NCBI GenBank assembly: GCA_018065105.1
Contig: JAGHTX010000188.1
Span: forward strand, 1 to 54,995
Direction of reading: 5' to 3'
DNA from: Bacillota bacterium
GTDB lineage: Bacteria; Bacillota_I; Bacilli_A; Erysipelotrichales; Erysipelotrichaceae
DNA length: 54,995 nucleotides
In this document: positions 23,207 through 31,626 of the stretch, one piece after another
How positions within the stretch are numbered: position 1 is the first letter of the stretch
Layout: each line of letters starts with the position of its first letter
Made by a program: the position numbers and the translations under genes
The notes under the pieces: generated by a model
Seen by the model: the letters and a program-made list of their open reading frames with translations, nothing else
What the model was told of the DNA's origin: nothing
Databases searched by the model: none

Positions 23207-24214
23207 TTATTTTCTTCTTCCCCAGTCCTTCATTGTGTCACCTTGGAATTCAATATGACCTCTAAAACCTTGTACCGGGATAGAATCTAAGGTCTTGTCT
23301 AATAAATCAAATTCCTTTTTTGTTAATACAACTTCGCTAGCCTTTAGGTTTTCTAAAATTCTTTCTTGATTTTTAGATCCTGGGATTGGAACGATATTTG
23401 GATATTTATGTAACATCCATGCTAAGGCAATTTGTGCCATAGTTGCCTTTTTCTCATCGGCATACTTTTGAATTAAATCTAACAATGGCTTATTCGCATC
23501 TATGTTTTCATTGGAAAGTTGAGGAACAAACTTACGAACATCATCACTGTGTGAAAAATCTGTTTGAACCGAAACTTTACCAGATAATAATCCACTGGCA
23601 ACCGGTGAAAATGGCACAACCGCAATTCCATGTTCCATACAGTATGGAATAACTTCATCTTCACTGCTTCTTTCTACCATAGAATAAATATTTTGAATGG
23701 CTGACAATGGTGTAATTTCATGTGCTTCCTTAATTGTATCAATCCCAACTTGTGATAATCCCCAACCACGGATCAATCCTTCATCAATCATTTTTCCCAT
23801 AGCTTGGGCAATTTCCTTCATAGATAGGTCACGATTCACACGGTGTAAATAGTATAAATCGACATAAGACACTTGTAGTCTTTCCATAGAAGCCATTAAA
23901 TGATCTCTAATTGTTTGATATACACCTTTTTCATTTACCTCTTCGGTACTCATGTGAAGTTTTGTTGCGATAACCGCTTCTTCTCTTCTTCCTTTCAAGG
24001 CTTTACCTAAAATGATTTCATTATGACCAATTCCCTGCATATTTGGGCTGTAAGCTTCCGCTGTATCAAAAAAAGTACATCCATAATCTAATGCCTTGCG
24101 AATAGCTTCAATACTGTACTCTTCACTAGGAATTTGCCCATATCCATGAGAAAGTCCCATACATCCCATTCCAATTTCGGATACTTTAATACCATTTAAT
24201 AGTCTATATTTCAT
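23207..24214 (-). CDS. Aldo/keto reductase
   Basis: A 335-residue TIM-barrel oxidoreductase using NADPH. The catalytic tetrad is visible: Asp and Tyr in FFDTAEAYSPN (about 49-59), Lys in ATKLHMS (about 84), His in YYLHRVN (about 124). The cofactor-binding C-terminal part has VPIPGSKNQERILENL. It resembles the YqhE/Tas-type broad-specificity group that reduces aldehydes. It lies 27 bases after the iron alcohol dehydrogenase gene on the same strand with AGGGTG upstream, so the two probably form an aldehyde-handling operon. Confidence 0.92.
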   Translation of the reverse strand: MKYRLLNGIKVSEIGMGCMGLSHGYGQIPSEEYSIEAIRKALDYGCTFFDTAEAYSPNMQGIGHNEIILGKALKGRREEAVIATKLHMSTEEVNEKGVYQTIRDHLMASMERLQVSYVDLYYLHRVNRDLSMKEIAQAMGKMIDEGLIRGWGLSQVGIDTIKEAHEITPLSAIQNIYSMVERSSEDEVIPYCMEHGIAVVPFSPVASGLLSGKVSVQTDFSHSDDVRKFVPQLSNENIDANKPLLDLIQKYADEKKATMAQIALAWMLHKYPNIVPIPGSKNQERILENLKASEVVLTKKEFDLLDKTLDSIPVQGFRGHIEFQGDTMKDWGRRK

Positions 24215-24241
24215 TTTTTATACACCCTGTTCACTTTCTTA

Positions 24242-25387
24242 TTATTTACAAGCCATTAAAATTTCCATGATTTCTTCTTTTGTTAACTGACGGGCATTTC
24301 CTTGAGAGATTGGTGCTTTTCCGGCGATTTCTTTTGCGATTTCATCGGTTAAGTCAAAGCCTAATTCTGTAAATGTACGAACTAATCCAGCATCTTCAAT
24401 GAGCTTTTCAAATTCTTTTAAACCTAATTGCGCAGCTATTAAATCGTTTTCTTCTTTGACATCCATAACATTACGAGCAAATAGCGCAAATTTTTGTACA
24501 TCGTCTTTATATACATGTTGGTAGTATACAGGAAGGATAACAGCTAATTGACGACCATGTGTTCCATGTGAATAAGCACCTAATGTATTTTCGATAAAGT
24601 GACCTTGGAAATCTCCCGGCTTTCCTACATTGAATAAGAATGTTTGTACTAAAGATGCATCCCACATTAAGTTCGAACGTATCTCTAATGTGTCGTTGCC
24701 ATTAATGATTTCACGCATATTTAATACAATATCTTTCATTAATCCTTCATTCATTCGATCGCTGACATTATATGTTTGTCCAAAATATGTTTCCATACAG
24801 TGTGTCAGGCTATCAAAAGCTCCTGGCATAAATGCTTTTTGAGGAATGGTTTTAAGATATGTTGGATCCAAGATGACAAATTTTGCGTAAGATGCTACAA
24901 ATGTTTTCTTATCGTTTCCTTTAGTAATAGCTCCCAAGTTGTCCATTTCAGCACCAGCTCCCGAAATTGTAAGTATTACGGCATAGTTTCCCATCTTTTC
25001 AGGAACAATTCCTTTTTCAAATTGTAAAGTCCAAATATCTTCTTCTACATATACACCAGAAGTGATAACTTTCACACAATCGACAACGGATCCCCCACCA
25101 ACAGCTAAAATTAAATCTACATCGTTTTCTTTGTACAATTTAATTCCTTCACATACTTTTTCGTACGATGGATTTGCAGGAATATCGGTTAATTCAATAA
25201 TATTTTTTCCACAAGCTTTTAATACCTTCACCACTTGGTCATAGATTCCATTTCTTACTACAGAACCTTTCCCATATGCCAACATAATGTTTTTTCCATA
25301 TTTAGCTAATTCATTAGCTAAATGTGTATCTACACCATTTTCTCCAAAATACACTTTTACTGGATTTTCATATACAAAACTATTCAT
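24242..25387 (-). CDS. Iron-containing alcohol dehydrogenase
   Basis: A 381-residue group III dehydrogenase similar to BDH/YqhD. The start at 25387 is supported by AGGAGG 5 bases upstream; a longer in-frame start has none. NAD(P) binding is seen in LAVGGGSVVDCVKVI (about 93-107). The metal ligands are in GAFDSLTHCME (Asp and His) and in the histidine-rich IENTLGAYSHGTHGRQLAV. It probably reduces aldehydes to alcohols with NADPH. The promoter region carries a three-copy operator for the divergent TetR protein. Confidence 0.93.
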   Translation of the reverse strand: MNSFVYENPVKVYFGENGVDTHLANELAKYGKNIMLAYGKGSVVRNGIYDQVVKVLKACGKNIIELTDIPANPSYEKVCEGIKLYKENDVDLILAVGGGSVVDCVKVITSGVYVEEDIWTLQFEKGIVPEKMGNYAVILTISGAGAEMDNLGAITKGNDKKTFVASYAKFVILDPTYLKTIPQKAFMPGAFDSLTHCMETYFGQTYNVSDRMNEGLMKDIVLNMREIINGNDTLEIRSNLMWDASLVQTFLFNVGKPGDFQGHFIENTLGAYSHGTHGRQLAVILPVYYQHVYKDDVQKFALFARNVMDVKEENDLIAAQLGLKEFEKLIEDAGLVRTFTELGFDLTDEIAKEIAGKAPISQGNARQLTKEEIMEILMACK

Positions 25388-25405
25388 AAGGCCTCCTATT
25401 AATGA

Positions 25406-25483
25406 CACTTTATCTCTTATTAGTTGTAATTATAAGTGACGATGTGTCTCTTGTCAAGTTGTTATTGACACTTTGTCACTTAT
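25406..25483. promoter_or_regulatory. Three-copy operator between adh and the divergent TetR gene
   Basis: The 15-base unit GACACTTTGTCACTT lies at 25469-25483. An inverted, near-identical copy (AAGTGACGATGTGTC) is at 25436-25450, and a further direct copy with changes (GACACTTTATCTCTT) is at 25406-25420. Centres are 30-33 bases apart, close to three helix turns. This is the expected target of the TetR protein encoded next to it, controlling both directions. Confidence 0.7.
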
Positions 25484-25521
25484 TAATTGAAATTCTAAGA
25501 TTGATTTGGTAAGATACGGCT

Positions 25522-26154
25522 ATGGAACAAGAATTTAAAAGAGCCAAAAGTAAAGAAAACAAACAAATTCGTCTTCAACAAATTATGGACATAACCGATA
25601 AACTATTTCATGAAACAACCTACCACCAGGTAACCCTTTCTGTAATTGCCAAAGAAATGGGCATGGCTCGGGGTGGTTTGTATAAATACGTCTCTTCTGT
25701 AGAAGATATCTTTTTAATGATTTATCTTCAGAAACAAAAGAAAATGATTGAAGAAGTTTTGAATAGTCTAAAAGACAAAGAAATCACAGTAGATATATTC
25801 AGCGAAATCTGGAGTCAATGTATCTTAAACAATATCGATTTAATTAAGTATCATCAAATTTTAAATGCGATTATTGAAACCAATACAACCTTGGATATGC
25901 TGGTAGAGTTCAAAAAAACAAGCAACAAAGATCAAAAGCCTTTATTTCAGGTTATTGAATCCTTGACCGGATACGACCAACCCAAAATATTTGATATTTA
26001 CCTAGCAATTATTTATCATTGTGTCTACTTATACGATCGTGTCTTTTTTCAGGATCGATATGTAGAAGCTATGAAAATGGCAAACCTAGATATCATCGAA
26101 ATAGATTTTGTATCCGAATGTTCTTCATTCATTAAAACATATATGAAAAGATAA
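25522..26154 (+). CDS. TetR-family regulator of the adh/akr operon
   Basis: A 210-residue TetR protein. The DNA-binding domain spans about residues 15-62: IRLQQIMDITDKLFHETTYHQ, then TLSVIAKEMGMARGGLYKYVSSVEDIF. The remaining helices form the ligand domain. It is divergent from the alcohol dehydrogenase gene, with three copies of a 15-base site between them, so it most likely represses the dehydrogenase, the reductase and itself, and is released by an aldehyde or related toxic compound. No strong Shine-Dalgarno is visible before its ATG. A 10-bp terminator follows. Confidence 0.88.
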   Translation: MEQEFKRAKSKENKQIRLQQIMDITDKLFHETTYHQVTLSVIAKEMGMARGGLYKYVSSVEDIFLMIYLQKQKKMIEEVLNSLKDKEITVDIFSEIWSQCILNNIDLIKYHQILNAIIETNTTLDMLVEFKKTSNKDQKPLFQVIESLTGYDQPKIFDIYLAIIYHCVYLYDRVFFQDRYVEAMKMANLDIIEIDFVSECSSFIKTYMKR

Positions 26155-26192
26155 ACGATTGTTCGAAGCATCTTACCGTACAATCGTTTTTA
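26153..26192 (+). terminator. Terminator of the TetR gene
   Basis: AAACGATTGT (26153-26162) and ACAATCGTTT (26180-26189) form a 10-bp stem with a 17-base loop, followed by TTATT. Confidence 0.7.
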
Positions 26193-26285
26193 TTAAGCCT
26201 TATCATTCATACCTATTAATTTTCTATTATCCTTTTCATTTATACGCATTTGATTTATAATTAACTCGATGCATAAGAATAAAAA

Positions 26286-26320
26286 AAACATAGTGGCCCA
26301 ATAGGGCTTTTCTTATGTTT
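26286..26320 (+). promoter_or_regulatory. Hairpin in the aspartokinase leader, possible attenuator
   Basis: GCCC-AATA-GGGC (26296-26307) is followed by TTTTCTT, and the outer arms AAACATA (26286-26292) and TATGTTT (26314-26320) can also pair. It ends 18 bases before the aspartokinase start. It could terminate transcription conditionally. The space upstream is too short and lacks the conserved core of a lysine riboswitch. Confidence 0.4.
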
Positions 26321-26338
26321 AGAAAAGAGAGAAAAGAA

Positions 26339-27532
26339 ATGATTGTAGAAAAATATGGTGGGACAAGTGTTGCGGATGTCGATAAAATCAAAGCCATTGC
26401 GAAACACGTCGCTGATTTAAAAAAGTGTGGAGAAAATGTCGTTGTCGTTGCCTCGGCTATGGGAAAAACCACAAATAAATTAATTGCCCTTGCCAAAGAA
26501 GTCGGATATGCGAAAAACGATAGAGAGTTAGATTCCTTATTGTCCACAGGAGAACAACAAACTGTTACTTTATTGGCTATGGCTATTGAAGCCCAAGGTG
26601 TTCCTGCAATTTCCTTAACGGGATACCAGGCAGGATTTATTACCAGCAATCACCATGCGCACGCCCGCATTAAAGACATTGATTTGACAAATCTTCAAAA
26701 ACACTTAAACGAAGGAAAAGTTGTTGTCGTGGCTGGATTTCAAGGGGCTACGGAAAATGGAGAGATCACTACCTTAGGAAGAGGTGGATCGGATACAACC
26801 GCTGTTGCTTTGGCTGCAAAGTTAGGATGGAATTGTTACATTTATACCGATGTAGATGGTGTCTATACGGTCGATCCTAGAGTCTATCCAAAAGCTAAAA
26901 AGTTGCCTTCTATCACGTATAAAGAAATGATGCAGATGGCTAGTCTTGGTAGTGGTGTACTAGAAACTCGTTGTGTAGAAATCGCTAGTAAATACAATAT
27001 TCAATTGTATTTAGGAAGAGCGTTAGAAGAAGATTTATCGAAAGGAACATATATTATGGAACATAAACAAATTGAAGATATGCCGATTACGGGTATTTCT
27101 GTAAAAGAAGACTACGCAATTATGCGTGTGCGTAACATCGACAACAATGGAGAATACATTGGTAAACTATTTAAATTGATTGCGGACTTAAACATCAACA
27201 TTGATACCATTTCTCAACAAGAAGGAGAAGCAGGTAAGGTTAACTTCACTTTCTACTGCAATACAACACAAAGTGAATTGATTGTGAATAACTATGATGA
27301 AAAAAAATATGGATATCCAATTGAACGTATCTTAGGATTTGTGAAATTGAGCGTGGTCGGTGTGGGTATTTCGACTCACAGTGGTATCGCCTCTACTATT
27401 TTGAACACATTAACACAAAATGGTATTCGTTACTATCAAATCACATCTTCCGAAATCTCTGTTTCTCTTACAATTGAAAAACACGATAAAGAAAAAGCCG
27501 TTGCCGTATTGGCGGAAGCATTTGACCTATAA
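26339..27532 (+). CDS. lysC: Aspartokinase
   Basis: A 397-residue monofunctional aspartate kinase, the first step toward lysine, threonine and methionine. The start at 26339 is chosen because MIVEKYGGTSV is the family N-terminus and AGAGAG lies upstream. The kinase domain has KYGGTSV, VVVASAMGKTTNKL and GRGGSDTTAVALAA. Two ACT domains at the C-terminus (from about residue 255: ISVKEDYAIMRVRNI, and later SVVGVGISTHSGIAST and ISVSLTIEKHDKEKAVAVL) imply feedback by amino acids. It stands alone, with no other pathway genes around. The gene symbol is chosen by convention; the effector is not readable. Confidence 0.92.
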   Translation: MIVEKYGGTSVADVDKIKAIAKHVADLKKCGENVVVVASAMGKTTNKLIALAKEVGYAKNDRELDSLLSTGEQQTVTLLAMAIEAQGVPAISLTGYQAGFITSNHHAHARIKDIDLTNLQKHLNEGKVVVVAGFQGATENGEITTLGRGGSDTTAVALAAKLGWNCYIYTDVDGVYTVDPRVYPKAKKLPSITYKEMMQMASLGSGVLETRCVEIASKYNIQLYLGRALEEDLSKGTYIMEHKQIEDMPITGISVKEDYAIMRVRNIDNNGEYIGKLFKLIADLNINIDTISQQEGEAGKVNFTFYCNTTQSELIVNNYDEKKYGYPIERILGFVKLSVVGVGISTHSGIASTILNTLTQNGIRYYQITSSEISVSLTIEKHDKEKAVAVLAEAFDL

Positions 27533-27540
27533 CACAAAGA

Positions 27541-27565
27541 CGCATCTATCGATGCGCCTTTTCTT
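27541..27565. terminator. Terminator between lysC and pyrC
   Basis: CGCATC (27541-27546) and GATGCG (27551-27556) form a 6-bp stem with loop TATC, followed by CCTTTTCTTTT on the plus strand. It separates the convergent genes. Confidence 0.6.
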
Positions 27566-28834
27566 TTATTCACTGTATACAATTTTTCCTTCACAAATTG
27601 TTTTCTTAACTTTTCCACAAACGGTTTGTCCAATAAATGGAGAGTTATTGGATTTGGAAGCGAAATCATCACTCACTACCCATTCTTCATCTAAATCAAA
27701 TAGAACAAAATCTGCATTTTTTCCTACTTCAATGCTTCCAGCTTCTAGGTTATATAGTTGTGCTGGGTTGATTGTTAGGGCTTTAAGCACATTCATTAGT
27801 GGAACATGTCCTGGTTTTACTACATTTTGAATCACTAGAGCTAATGCAGTTTCTAAACCAATCATACCACTAGGAGCTTGGGCAATATCTCTTGCCTTTT
27901 CTTCACGAGCGTGTGGAGCATGATCGGTCGCGATCATATCTAAGGTTCCATCCGCTAAACCTTGAATTAAGGCCATACGATCATCTTCTGTGCGAAGAGG
28001 CGGATTCACTCTAGCTAAGGCACCTTGTTCTAATACCAACTGTTCAGTGGCACTTAAGTGTTGTGGAGTTACTTCTCCATAAACACAAATTCCATGTTTT
28101 TTCGCCCAGCGGATGATATCTACTGTTACCTTGCTGGAAATGTGTTGAATATCTAGTTTTGCGCCAATCGTTTTGTTTAATAAAATATCACGAGCCGCTA
28201 ATACATATTCAGCTTCTGCACTGGCTCCTCCATATCCAATTTTTTCAGACACTTCTCCTTTATTGACACCTGGTTGACTCATCAACTGTGGATCTTCTTC
28301 ATGTAGAGAAATTGGAACATTCAATTCTTTACATTTTTTTAATGCTCGCACCAATAACTTTTCATCTTGTAGAGGAATTCCATCATCGGTAAATCCAGCT
28401 GCTCCTGCTTCTAATAGAGCATCCATATCGGTTAATTCTTGTCCTTTTAATCCTACGGATACATTAGCAGATTGGTAAACGTGAATAGGTAATTCTTTTT
28501 GACGATTTCTTAGTTCTACCAAAGTTTCTACAGTATCTATAGCTGGGCTTGTATTGGCCATACAAATAACGGTTGTATATCCCCCTTTGGCTGCCGCTGC
28601 GGCTCCTGTTACAATATCTTCTTTATAGGTTTGTCCTGGATCTCTAAAGTGCACGTGTACATCGACAAATCCAGGAGCTACTACCAATCCTGTCGCATCA
28701 ATAATTTCTTCAAAATCTCCAGTAATATTTTCTTCAATACGGCTTACCTTGCCGTCTTCATTCATTTCTATATCTATGATTTTATCCAAACCACTCTTTG
28801 GATCCATCACTCTTCCACCTTTGATTAGTTTCAT
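27566..28834 (-). CDS. pyrC: Dihydroorotase
   Basis: A 422-residue class I dihydroorotase that closes carbamoyl aspartate to dihydroorotate in pyrimidine synthesis. The start at 28834 is set by GGAGG 7 bases before ATG; the longer frame runs into the promoter. Zinc ligands are seen in DVHVHFRDPGQTYKED (HxH), DIQHISS, and ATDHAPHAREEKA. The C-terminal TINPAQLYNLEAGSIEVG is typical of the amidohydrolase fold. No other pyr genes are near. Confidence 0.93.
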   Translation of the reverse strand: MKLIKGGRVMDPKSGLDKIIDIEMNEDGKVSRIEENITGDFEEIIDATGLVVAPGFVDVHVHFRDPGQTYKEDIVTGAAAAAKGGYTTVICMANTSPAIDTVETLVELRNRQKELPIHVYQSANVSVGLKGQELTDMDALLEAGAAGFTDDGIPLQDEKLLVRALKKCKELNVPISLHEEDPQLMSQPGVNKGEVSEKIGYGGASAEAEYVLAARDILLNKTIGAKLDIQHISSKVTVDIIRWAKKHGICVYGEVTPQHLSATEQLVLEQGALARVNPPLRTEDDRMALIQGLADGTLDMIATDHAPHAREEKARDIAQAPSGMIGLETALALVIQNVVKPGHVPLMNVLKALTINPAQLYNLEAGSIEVGKNADFVLFDLDEEWVVSDDFASKSNNSPFIGQTVCGKVKKTICEGKIVYSE

Positions 28835-28855
28835 AATAACCTCCATGTTTTCCTT

Positions 28856-28861
28856 ATTATA
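28856..28861 (-). promoter_or_regulatory. -10 box of pyrC
   Basis: A perfect TATAAT on the minus strand, 22 bases before the pyrC start. With 17-base spacing the -35 (CTGAAT, 28879-28884) falls in the terminator hairpin and last codons of the upstream hypB gene. Confidence 0.5.
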
Positions 28862-28868
28862 CAACAAA

Positions 28869-28889
28869 AACAGCTGTTATTCAGCTGTT
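28869..28889 (-). terminator. Terminator of the hypB pair
   Basis: AACAGCTG (28869-28876) and CAGCTGTT (28882-28889) form an 8-bp stem with a 5-base loop; on the minus strand TTTTGTTG follows. Confidence 0.7.
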
Positions 28890-29545
28890 CTCATTTGTGA
28901 AGAAATCCAATTTACAACTTGATCCAATCCTTCTCCCGTTTTGGCACTTACGGGAATGATAATCGCTTTAGGATTTAGCTCATGAATTCTTTGGGTTGCT
29001 TTCTGGATATCAAAGTTAAAAAATTTCATGGTATCGATCTTTGTGATTAAGACAACATCGCTGACGCTGAACATCAATGGATACTTTAATGGCTTGTCAT
29101 CTCCTTCAGGAACACTGAGTAACATCACATTCTTATGAGCACCAGTATCAAATTCAGCTGGGCAAACCAGGTTTCCAATGTTTTCTAAAATCAATAGATC
29201 AAAGTCTTTTGTGTCGTATTCCATTAAAGCACGAGAGACCATATCGGCATCGATGTGACACAATCCTCCATTATGGATTTGTAAAGATTGTACACCGGTT
29301 GCATCGGCCACCTTACGAGCATCTAAATCGGATTCAATGTCTACATCCATTTCACCAATTTTATATGTATCTTTCATTTTGTTGATTAGCTTTGTGAGTA
29401 GAGTTGTCTTTCCTGAACCAGGCGAAGACATCACGTTGATAAAAAAGGTTCCTTGGGCATCTAACATAGAACGAATCATGTCTGACTGCATATCGTTATT
29501 GGCAAACACGTTTTCGTTGATTTGAATAGTTCTAACATTACTCAT
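28877..29545 (-). CDS. hypB: HypB-like nickel incorporation GTPase, downstream copy
   Basis: A 222-residue SIMIBI-class GTPase that delivers nickel to enzymes such as [NiFe]-hydrogenase together with HypA. The start at 29545 has GGAGAA upstream; it overlaps the first hypB by 8 bases. P-loop MSSPGSGKTTLLTKL (about 38-52), DVDIESDLDA, the metal motif GGLCHIDADM (Cys-His at the dimer interface), ENIGNLVCPAEFD, and the guanine motif TKID are intact. The N-terminal CxxCGC and His-rich segments of some HypB proteins are absent. No hydrogenase or hypA is visible in the window. Confidence 0.88.
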   Translation of the reverse strand: MSNVRTIQINENVFANNDMQSDMIRSMLDAQGTFFINVMSSPGSGKTTLLTKLINKMKDTYKIGEMDVDIESDLDARKVADATGVQSLQIHNGGLCHIDADMVSRALMEYDTKDFDLLILENIGNLVCPAEFDTGAHKNVMLLSVPEGDDKPLKYPLMFSVSDVVLITKIDTMKFFNFDIQKATQRIHELNPKAIIIPVSAKTGEGLDQVVNWISSQMRTAE

Positions 29546-30200
29546 GATTGTTTTCTCCAATCTTTTCTAATAAATAATTTGCGAGTTCTTCTAACCCTTC
29601 TCCTGTTAGTGCAGAAATAAAGAAGATTTTAATATTTGGATTTCTTAATTTTGCGTAATGAATGACCGTATCCTTATTAAAGTCAAAGACTTCTAAAGCA
29701 TCAATTTTATTTACGACCAAGATATCCGATTCCTGATACATCAAAGGATATTTAACTGGTTTGTCATCTCCTTCGGGTACGGAAAGGATAGTCATATTGA
29801 TGTTCGATCCTGTATCAAATTCGGCAGGACAAACTAGATTTCCAATATTTTCTAGAACGATAAAATCCAAATCGTCTTGATGGAACGCACGCAATCCCTG
29901 ACGAGTCATATCGGCATCTAAATGGCACATACCTCCGGTGTGTAATTGAATAGAAGGGATACCATTGTTTTGTAGTGTAATCGCATCGACATCGCTATCA
30001 ATATCGGCTTCCATAACACCCCATTTGATTTTTCCATCAAAGTATTTTTTTAAAGCTAATAGAGTTGTCGTCTTTCCTGAACCAGGCGAAGACATTAAAT
30101 TCATTAACGTAATTTTCTTTTCTTTTAATTCTTGACGAAGCACATCGGCATCAGCATTGTTATCTTCAAGAATCGATTCTTTTAATTCAATAATTTCCAT
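29538..30200 (-). CDS. hypB: HypB-like nickel incorporation GTPase, upstream copy
   Basis: A 220-residue GTPase clearly homologous to the next gene, with the same blocks: MSSPGSGKTTTLLALK, MEADIDSDVDA, GGMCHLDADMTRQG, ENIGNLVCPAEFDTG, SVPEGDDKPVKYPLMY and NKID. The two proteins differ mainly at the N-terminus and in the C-terminal third, so this is an old duplication rather than a recent one. AAGGTG precedes the ATG. Both copies keep all nucleotide and metal residues, so both should work, either as a heterodimer or for different nickel enzymes. Confidence 0.88.
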   Translation of the reverse strand: MEIIELKESILEDNNADADVLRQELKEKKITLMNLMSSPGSGKTTTLLALKKYFDGKIKWGVMEADIDSDVDAITLQNNGIPSIQLHTGGMCHLDADMTRQGLRAFHQDDLDFIVLENIGNLVCPAEFDTGSNINMTILSVPEGDDKPVKYPLMYQESDILVVNKIDALEVFDFNKDTVIHYAKLRNPNIKIFFISALTGEGLEELANYLLEKIGENNHE

Positions 30201-30232
30201 ATATATTCACCTTTTTTATTCTAACATATCTT

Positions 30233-31561
30233 TTATAGTTTTCGTTTTTTCATTTTCAAAAATCCAATAATATCGGCTAATGCCCAACCAATAGGAATAG
30301 CTATCCAAATGGCTATTACACCTAAAGATGTATGAGGTGCAAAAGTATAAGCAAAGAGCACACGAGTTCCTAAAGAGACTATGGTTAATACCACGGAGAA
30401 ACTTGGGAAATCAATCCCGCGAAAATATCCATAAAGAAGGAATAAGCATCCAATCCCCATATAACTGGCGCCTTCAATACGCAAGTATCGGATTCCTTCT
30501 TGGATGATTTCTATATCTTTTCCATCCACAAACACAAGCATCAACCTTCGTGCAAATACACAAACAAAGATAGAAATACAAGCGCAGAACAATAGAGATG
30601 TAAGTATGGCTGTCTTTGTTCCCTTTTTGATTCTTTCTATTTTCTGGGCTCCAAAATTTTGAGAAATAAACAAGGAATATCCATTCGCAAATTCCTGAGC
30701 AGGCATATACGCAAGTGTATCAATTTTTACGGCTGCGGCAAAAGCTGCCATAATAATAGTTCCAAAACTGTTAACCAGTCCTTGTATCATCAATACGCCA
30801 AAGTTCATCACAGATTGTTGAATGGAAGTCATCATATCCACTTTCATGATATGAAGAAACATAGATTTTTCGAAGACTAAATCTTCTTTTGTGGGTAAAT
30901 ACTTCCTCATGTATAGAAGAGAATAGCTCATCAATCCGATTCCAGAAAGTGCCTGAGAAATAATAGTCGCAAGTGCTGTGGATTCTACCTCATAATGAAA
31001 TCTTGTGACAAAAACTATGTCCAGCACAATATTTAAAGCGGAAGATGCACCTAAGAAATACAGGGGTATCATGGAATTGCCTACACTTCTTAGAAAATAG
31101 GCAAAGAAATTATATAAGAACACAAATCCAAGACCTAAAAATATTACCTTTGTATACCCTATGGTCATATGTAAGATTTCATTGGGGATTTGAAGAAATC
31201 TGGTAATCGTTTCCATGGATGGTAATACAAGAACATACAATAGAACCGTAATGAGGGCAATAAACACAAACGAATGTGCCACATTCTTTTTAAATTTCTT
31301 TATCTCCTGTCCACCATACAACTGGCTAAACTGTGCCCCGCTTCCCATGCATAATCCAATAATAATAGATGTCAAAAAGGTCATTAGGGCATAAGTAGAG
31401 CCAACAGCTGCCAAAGCATGAGCTCCAATCCATTTTCCAACAACCAAAGTATCTACAATATTGTATATTTGTTGCAGAAAGTTGCCTAGAATCATTGGTA
31501 AGGAAAACTTGATTAGTGTGGGTAAAATAGGCCCTTGTGTTAAATACATTTCTCTTTTCAT
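30233..31561 (-). CDS. MATE-family efflux transporter
   Basis: A 442-residue protein with about 12 membrane segments in two halves. The family start is clear (GPILPTLIKFSLPMILGNFLQQIYNIVDT), and the matching block of the second half is MTSIQQSVMNFGVLMIQGLVNSFG. MATE proteins export drugs or metabolites against Na+ or H+ entry; the substrate cannot be told. The gene lies 32 bases before the hypB pair on the same strand, without a visible terminator between, so transcription may continue into hypB. Confidence 0.9.
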   Translation of the reverse strand: MKREMYLTQGPILPTLIKFSLPMILGNFLQQIYNIVDTLVVGKWIGAHALAAVGSTYALMTFLTSIIIGLCMGSGAQFSQLYGGQEIKKFKKNVAHSFVFIALITVLLYVLVLPSMETITRFLQIPNEILHMTIGYTKVIFLGLGFVFLYNFFAYFLRSVGNSMIPLYFLGASSALNIVLDIVFVTRFHYEVESTALATIISQALSGIGLMSYSLLYMRKYLPTKEDLVFEKSMFLHIMKVDMMTSIQQSVMNFGVLMIQGLVNSFGTIIMAAFAAAVKIDTLAYMPAQEFANGYSLFISQNFGAQKIERIKKGTKTAILTSLLFCACISIFVCVFARRLMLVFVDGKDIEIIQEGIRYLRIEGASYMGIGCLFLLYGYFRGIDFPSFSVVLTIVSLGTRVLFAYTFAPHTSLGVIAIWIAIPIGWALADIIGFLKMKKRKL

Positions 31562-31607
31562 AACGAATTTATTATACTCTATAGCCTTTAAAAATGAGAA
31601 AAAGAAA

Positions 31608-31625
31608 AAGTGGTGTTTACCACTT
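31608..31625 (-). terminator. Terminator of the gene at 31627-32181
   Basis: AAGTGGT (31608-31614) and ACCACTT (31619-31625) form a 7-bp stem with a 4-base loop, followed on the minus strand by TTTCTTTTTC. Confidence 0.7.
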
Positions 31626-31626
31626 T

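Noticed and set aside
26190-26338. Lysine riboswitch in front of aspartokinase
   Set aside because: The space is too short and none of the conserved core elements can be drawn; only a simple hairpin is present.
26236-26649. Minus-strand frame opposite the start of aspartokinase
   Set aside because: Antisense shadow covering the conserved kinase N-terminus.
28877-30200. One hypB copy as a pseudogene
   Set aside because: Both frames are complete with intact P-loop, metal and guanine motifs and good ribosome sites.
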